A DNA stretch of 32,341 nt. Source: Candidatus Achromatium palustre. Lineage in GTDB: Bacteria; Pseudomonadota; Gammaproteobacteria; Chromatiales; Chromatiaceae. Below, one piece after another: positions 29,205-32,341 of the stretch (its first letter is position 1; each line of letters starts with the position of its first letter). The DNA is taken from the NCBI GenBank assembly GCA_001044195.1, contig LFCU01000088.1:1-32341 (forward strand), given 5' to 3'. Position numbers and translations under genes: made by a program. Below the pieces are notes generated by a model. It was given only the letters and a program-made list of their open reading frames with translations, was not told the DNA's origin and searched no databases.

Positions 29205-31775
29205 ATGATCGATGCAACAATAACTGATTCTACGGTAAATTCTAATTGCCGTGGTTATCAACCTGCGCCTGGTAGTTATGACGAGATGTATCTACATGAT
29301 GGCCAAATACGACCGCACTGGCGTTATTTGGCAAGTGCTTTAGAAAATATAGGACCTGATGGTCTTAGAGTACGTTGGCGCGAATCAAGACGATTACTGC
29401 GTGACAATGGAGTAACCTATAATATATATGGAGATCCGCAAGGCATTGCGCGTCCTTGGGAATTAGATCTTATTCCGTTATTAATCAAAAGTGATGACTG
29501 GGCAACCATAGAACATGGATTAATACAGCGAGCTGAATTACTTAAACAAATTATGCTGGATCTTTATGGGGCTAGGAAATTATTACAGTGTGGCTTATTA
29601 CCAGCAGAATTGATATTTGATCAAGATAGTCTTTTGTTACCTTGCGATGGTATTGAAGTTCCAGGCAAACAGCCATTAGTCTTTTATGCGTCTGATCTCA
29701 TTCGTCTACCTAATGGAGATTTACGAATTATCGGAGATCGCTCCCAAGCACCTTCAGGAGCTGGCTATGCTTTAGAGAATCGTATGGTCTTATCCAGAGT
29801 TTTACCTAGTCTTTTCAGAGATTCCCATGTACATCGTCTAGCAGGATTTTTTCGTACTCTTAGAACCACTTTGCGTAACTTAGCACCGCGTCCTGCCGAT
29901 TCAATTCGCGTGGTCTTATTGACACCAGGGCCACGTAATGAAGCCTATTTTGAACATGCCTATCTAGCTAACTATTTAGGCTATACTTTAGTTCAGGGAG
30001 ATGATCTAACGGTTAGAGATGGTGCGGTTTGGGCGCGTACTCTAAATGGTTTAGAACGAGTAGATGTAATATTACGTAGAGTAGATGACATACAGTGTGA
30101 TCCCTTAGAGCTACGTAGTGAGTCTATGCTAGGAGTTCCAGGTATATTACAAGCAGTTCGAGCAGGCAATGTTACTTTAGCAAATGCTTTAGGGAATAGA
30201 ATTTTAGAGCATCCAGCACTAGGGGCTTTTTTGCCAGCTATCTGCAAAGAACTTTTGGGGGAAGAATTAGAAATTCTAGGAGTCCAAACTTGGTGGTGCG
30301 GTCGCGCTAAAGATTTAAACTTTGTCCTAGATAATTTGTCCAATCTAATTATCAAACGTACTAGAGATGGTGCTGATAAACAGTGTCTTTTGGGTTCGAA
30401 TTTAAGTAGTAATGAACTTAGCGATCTTAAAGCTGCGATTTTAGCGACCCCAGCCGCTTATGTAGGCCAAGAAATAGTACCAGCGGCCACTGCACCTATC
30501 TTAGATCAGCAGCGTTTGGAACCTAGGATGGCGGTTCTTAGAACTTTTTTAGTAGCAGAAAATGAAGGTTATGCCGTAATGCCTGGTGGACTTACTCGCA
30601 TTGCTTCTGACTCTGATAGTTTAATTGTCTCCAATCATTTAGGTGGTTTGGGCAAGGATACTTGGGTATTAGCCTCAGAACCTGTTTTACCAGACAGTCT
30701 CTTAGTAACTCCAAGTACTTATAGTCCTGCAGTGCGAGTAATAAGTGAAGTCTCCAGCCGAGTTGCAGACAATCTATATTGGATCGGTCGTTATGCAGAA
30801 CGCGCCGAAGGCTTAGTTAGGCTTTTAAGAATAATAGTACTAAGAATCAATGAACGCTTAGGTGGAATGCAAGAATTAGAGCAAGATCATTGCTTGCATT
30901 TGCTGTTAGCTGCGTTAACACAACAAACGCTTACTTTTCCTGGTTTTGTTGGTGAAGGGGCAGTAAAATTATTAGCCCATCCAGATCCAGAATTATTATC
31001 GTTGCTAACCGATTTACAGCGCATTGGTGGTTTACCGCAGACTTTACAGGCACTAGGTTTAGCAGCCTGGTCAGTGCGGGATCGGATGTCTATGGATACA
31101 TGGCGTATAGTAAACTCTATTGATGAACAAACCCTTATGTTAGTTGAGCAGCCTATAACTGAACTTGAAGGGGCTTTAGATAGATTAGATCCTTTAATAA
31201 CAGCTTTAGTAGCATTTACAGGCTTAACTAGAGAAAATATGACGCATAGTCAAGGCTGGCTATTTTTGGAAATAGGCCGTCGTGTTGAGCGGATAACCAA
31301 CACTACAACCCTGTTACAGACGACATTGGTACCACAAAGTGGGGATCGTAGTGAAAGCCTATTAGCAGAATCGATATTGGGGGTTACAGATAGTTTAATT
31401 ACCTATCGACGGCGTTATCAAACAGGTACTAGAGTTGGAGCATTGTTAGATCTAGTCTTTCAAGATGAGCGTAATCCTCGTTCTTTGGCTTTTAATCTCA
31501 GTAAACTTCAAGGATTAGTGAAATCCTTACCTAAGGAATCTAGCATTAATGTTGGATTAAGTAATATTGAAAAGATGGTATTGGAAGCTACCAATTTAGT
31601 GCGTCTTGCTGATATAGATGCGCTTGCTAGTATTCCAAAGCATGATAGTAAGCGTTCTATATTAGAAAAGGCGTTGGTGCGTATTGGAGAGATAATGCCT
31701 AATTTATCGGATGAGTTAACAGCATTTTATTTTCGACATGAGGATCGGCCTCATACTTTGTTGATGCGTCGCTAA
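29205..31775 (+). CDS. circularly permuted ATP-grasp / alpha-E fusion protein
   Basis: An 856-residue protein. I start at the ATG MIDATITDSTVNSN; the frame reaches further upstream only through repeat sequence. Residues about 15-480 are the circularly permuted ATP-grasp domain: LHDGQIRPHWRYLASAL, RRLLRDNGVTYNIYGDP, RPWELDLIPLLI, LILPGPRN-like LLTPGPRNEAYFEHAYLANY, LGVPGILQAVRAGNVTLANA, and EIVPAATAPILDQQRLEPRM. From about 520 it is alpha-E: SSRVADNLYWIGRYAERAEG, then helical segments such as LFLEIGRRVERITNTTTLL. Fused versions are usual in proteobacteria. These proteins are predicted to ligate peptides and often sit beside transglutaminase-like and proteasome-type protease genes; neither is in the window. 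Confidence 0.9.
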   Translation: MIDATITDSTVNSNCRGYQPAPGSYDEMYLHDGQIRPHWRYLASALENIGPDGLRVRWRESRRLLRDNGVTYNIYGDPQGIARPWELDLIPLLIKSDDWATIEHGLIQRAELLKQIMLDLYGARKLLQCGLLPAELIFDQDSLLLPCDGIEVPGKQPLVFYASDLIRLPNGDLRIIGDRSQAPSGAGYALENRMVLSRVLPSLFRDSHVHRLAGFFRTLRTTLRNLAPRPADSIRVVLLTPGPRNEAYFEHAYLANYLGYTLVQGDDLTVRDGAVWARTLNGLERVDVILRRVDDIQCDPLELRSESMLGVPGILQAVRAGNVTLANALGNRILEHPALGAFLPAICKELLGEELEILGVQTWWCGRAKDLNFVLDNLSNLIIKRTRDGADKQCLLGSNLSSNELSDLKAAILATPAAYVGQEIVPAATAPILDQQRLEPRMAVLRTFLVAENEGYAVMPGGLTRIASDSDSLIVSNHLGGLGKDTWVLASEPVLPDSLLVTPSTYSPAVRVISEVSSRVADNLYWIGRYAERAEGLVRLLRIIVLRINERLGGMQELEQDHCLHLLLAALTQQTLTFPGFVGEGAVKLLAHPDPELLSLLTDLQRIGGLPQTLQALGLAAWSVRDRMSMDTWRIVNSIDEQTLMLVEQPITELEGALDRLDPLITALVAFTGLTRENMTHSQGWLFLEIGRRVERITNTTTLLQTTLVPQSGDRSESLLAESILGVTDSLITYRRRYQTGTRVGALLDLVFQDERNPRSLAFNLSKLQGLVKSLPKESSINVGLSNIEKMVLEATNLVRLADIDALASIPKHDSKRSILEKALVRIGEIMPNLSDELTAFYFRHEDRPHTLLMRR

Positions 31776-31792
31776 TTCAATCTTATCCTGTT

Positions 31793-32018
31793 CCTAAAAA
31801 CTTGGACAAAGCTGGACATTTTTAGGTAATTCACTCTCTGTTAGCGGCTATCCATTTGCGAAGTGTAAGTGCTATTGACGAAAATGACCGAAGAACTAGG
31901 CAGTTCAACCTGCCTTATTAACAATCAAAAATCACCTCACCACCTAAGCTGTATCGTAAGCCATTGATCTACGGTATAAGAAAAACTAGTGTTTTAAAGA
32001 AAGTGATAGGTGGTGAGG
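31793..32018. other. structured non-coding region downstream of the ATP-grasp gene
   Basis: Several hairpins lie within 226 bases. CCTAAAAA/TTTTTAGG (31793-31800, 31819-31826), AGGCAG/CTGCCT (31898-31915), and an outer 11-bp stem CCTCACCACCT/AGGTGGTGAGG (31935-31945, 32008-32018) enclosing an inner stem (31951-31958 with 31970-31977). It may be a structured RNA or an insertion-element remnant. From 32019 to 32313 it is AT-rich, and I see no further feature. Confidence 0.3.
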
Positions 32019-32313
32019 GCCATAAGTTACTTTTGTCCATAATTTTATATAATATCATCAAATAGTTATATGCCCACAGAAAGCCGTAGAATCAGAAATT
32101 TATCAATGCTACAATAAAATTTAATGGTAGTATATCAATCTATTAGAATAGATTACAAACACCCACATTATCTGGTTTCTTTTACTATCCTAAATAAATT
32201 GGATGACTACCAAATTAGTAATTCATGAACAAATAAAATTTTCTGATTCTACCGCCTTTGTGGGTATATATGTATTTGATAATGCTATATAAAATTATGA
32301 ACAAAGATAACTT

Positions 32314-32341
32314 ATGGCCAAGAAGAGTATGATAAGTGTGT
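32314..32341 (+). CDS. possible gene start cut by the window edge
   Basis: ATG 32314 opens MAKKSMISV and runs off the end. The start is too short to identify. No clear Shine-Dalgarno site precedes it. An upstream ATG at 32298 gives only 11 codons. Confidence 0.15.

Noticed and set aside
32314-32341. Start of rpsN (MAKKSMI resembles ribosomal protein S14)
   Set aside because: Nine codons are too few, and there is no ribosomal operon context.

Overview
The window looks like an AT-rich gammaproteobacterial chromosome segment. The gene content (ispB, a serA-pheA-hisC-tyrA operon, mrcA-type PBP1a, pntAB, rnhB, tRNA-Pro) is ordinary housekeeping. The intergenic spaces are full of short palindromic and MITE-like repeats, including several copies built on a GTTCCCAC...GTGGGAAC core. 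That density, together with receiver-domain fusions and a di-heme peroxidase, reminds me of large sulfur-oxidising Thiotrichales (Beggiatoa/Thiomargarita/Achromatium type). This placement is inference, not proof.

Left part (1-3.7 kb, accessory). The window opens with the 3' end of an Rpn/DUF4351-type gene, then a QueD-like gene that has lost its 5' end at a repeat. Next, on the minus strand, is a compact five-gene operon: a CxxCxxCC protein, a radical SAM/SPASM enzyme, an Ala/Gly-rich precursor-like peptide, a PqqD-like recognition protein and a second, paralogous peptide. I read this as a ribosomally made, post-translationally modified peptide (RiPP) cluster. I do not recognise its family, and it is the best candidate here for an undescribed system. 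A membrane-anchored PASTA-like protein and a possible small membrane protein lie upstream of it.

Middle left (4-8.5 kb, minus strand): a double-CDGSH/glutamate-synthase-domain fusion, a small exported or membrane protein with a TPR protein, a receiver protein with a coiled-coil tail, and an FmdB-type protein. From 8.5 to 10.5 kb there is rnhB between repeat-rich spacers holding MITE copies, two of them with 7-8 bp direct repeats at their ends.

Middle (10.5-16 kb): a protein with two cyclic-nucleotide-binding domains, a rhodanese domain lacking its cysteine and a coiled coil; tatD; a receiver/metallo-beta-lactamase fusion; ispB; and tRNA-Pro(CGG), whose 5' end is partly duplicated in tandem.

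Right (16-32 kb): serA-pheA-hisC-tyrA makes serine, phenylalanine and tyrosine precursors, with ATGA overlaps at two junctions. It is followed by mrcA. pntB and pntA are convergent with it. A DUF3782-like PD-(D/E)XK coiled-coil protein, a di-heme cytochrome c peroxidase and a large circularly permuted ATP-grasp/alpha-E protein follow. The last 560 bases hold hairpins and no convincing gene apart from a possible start at the very edge.
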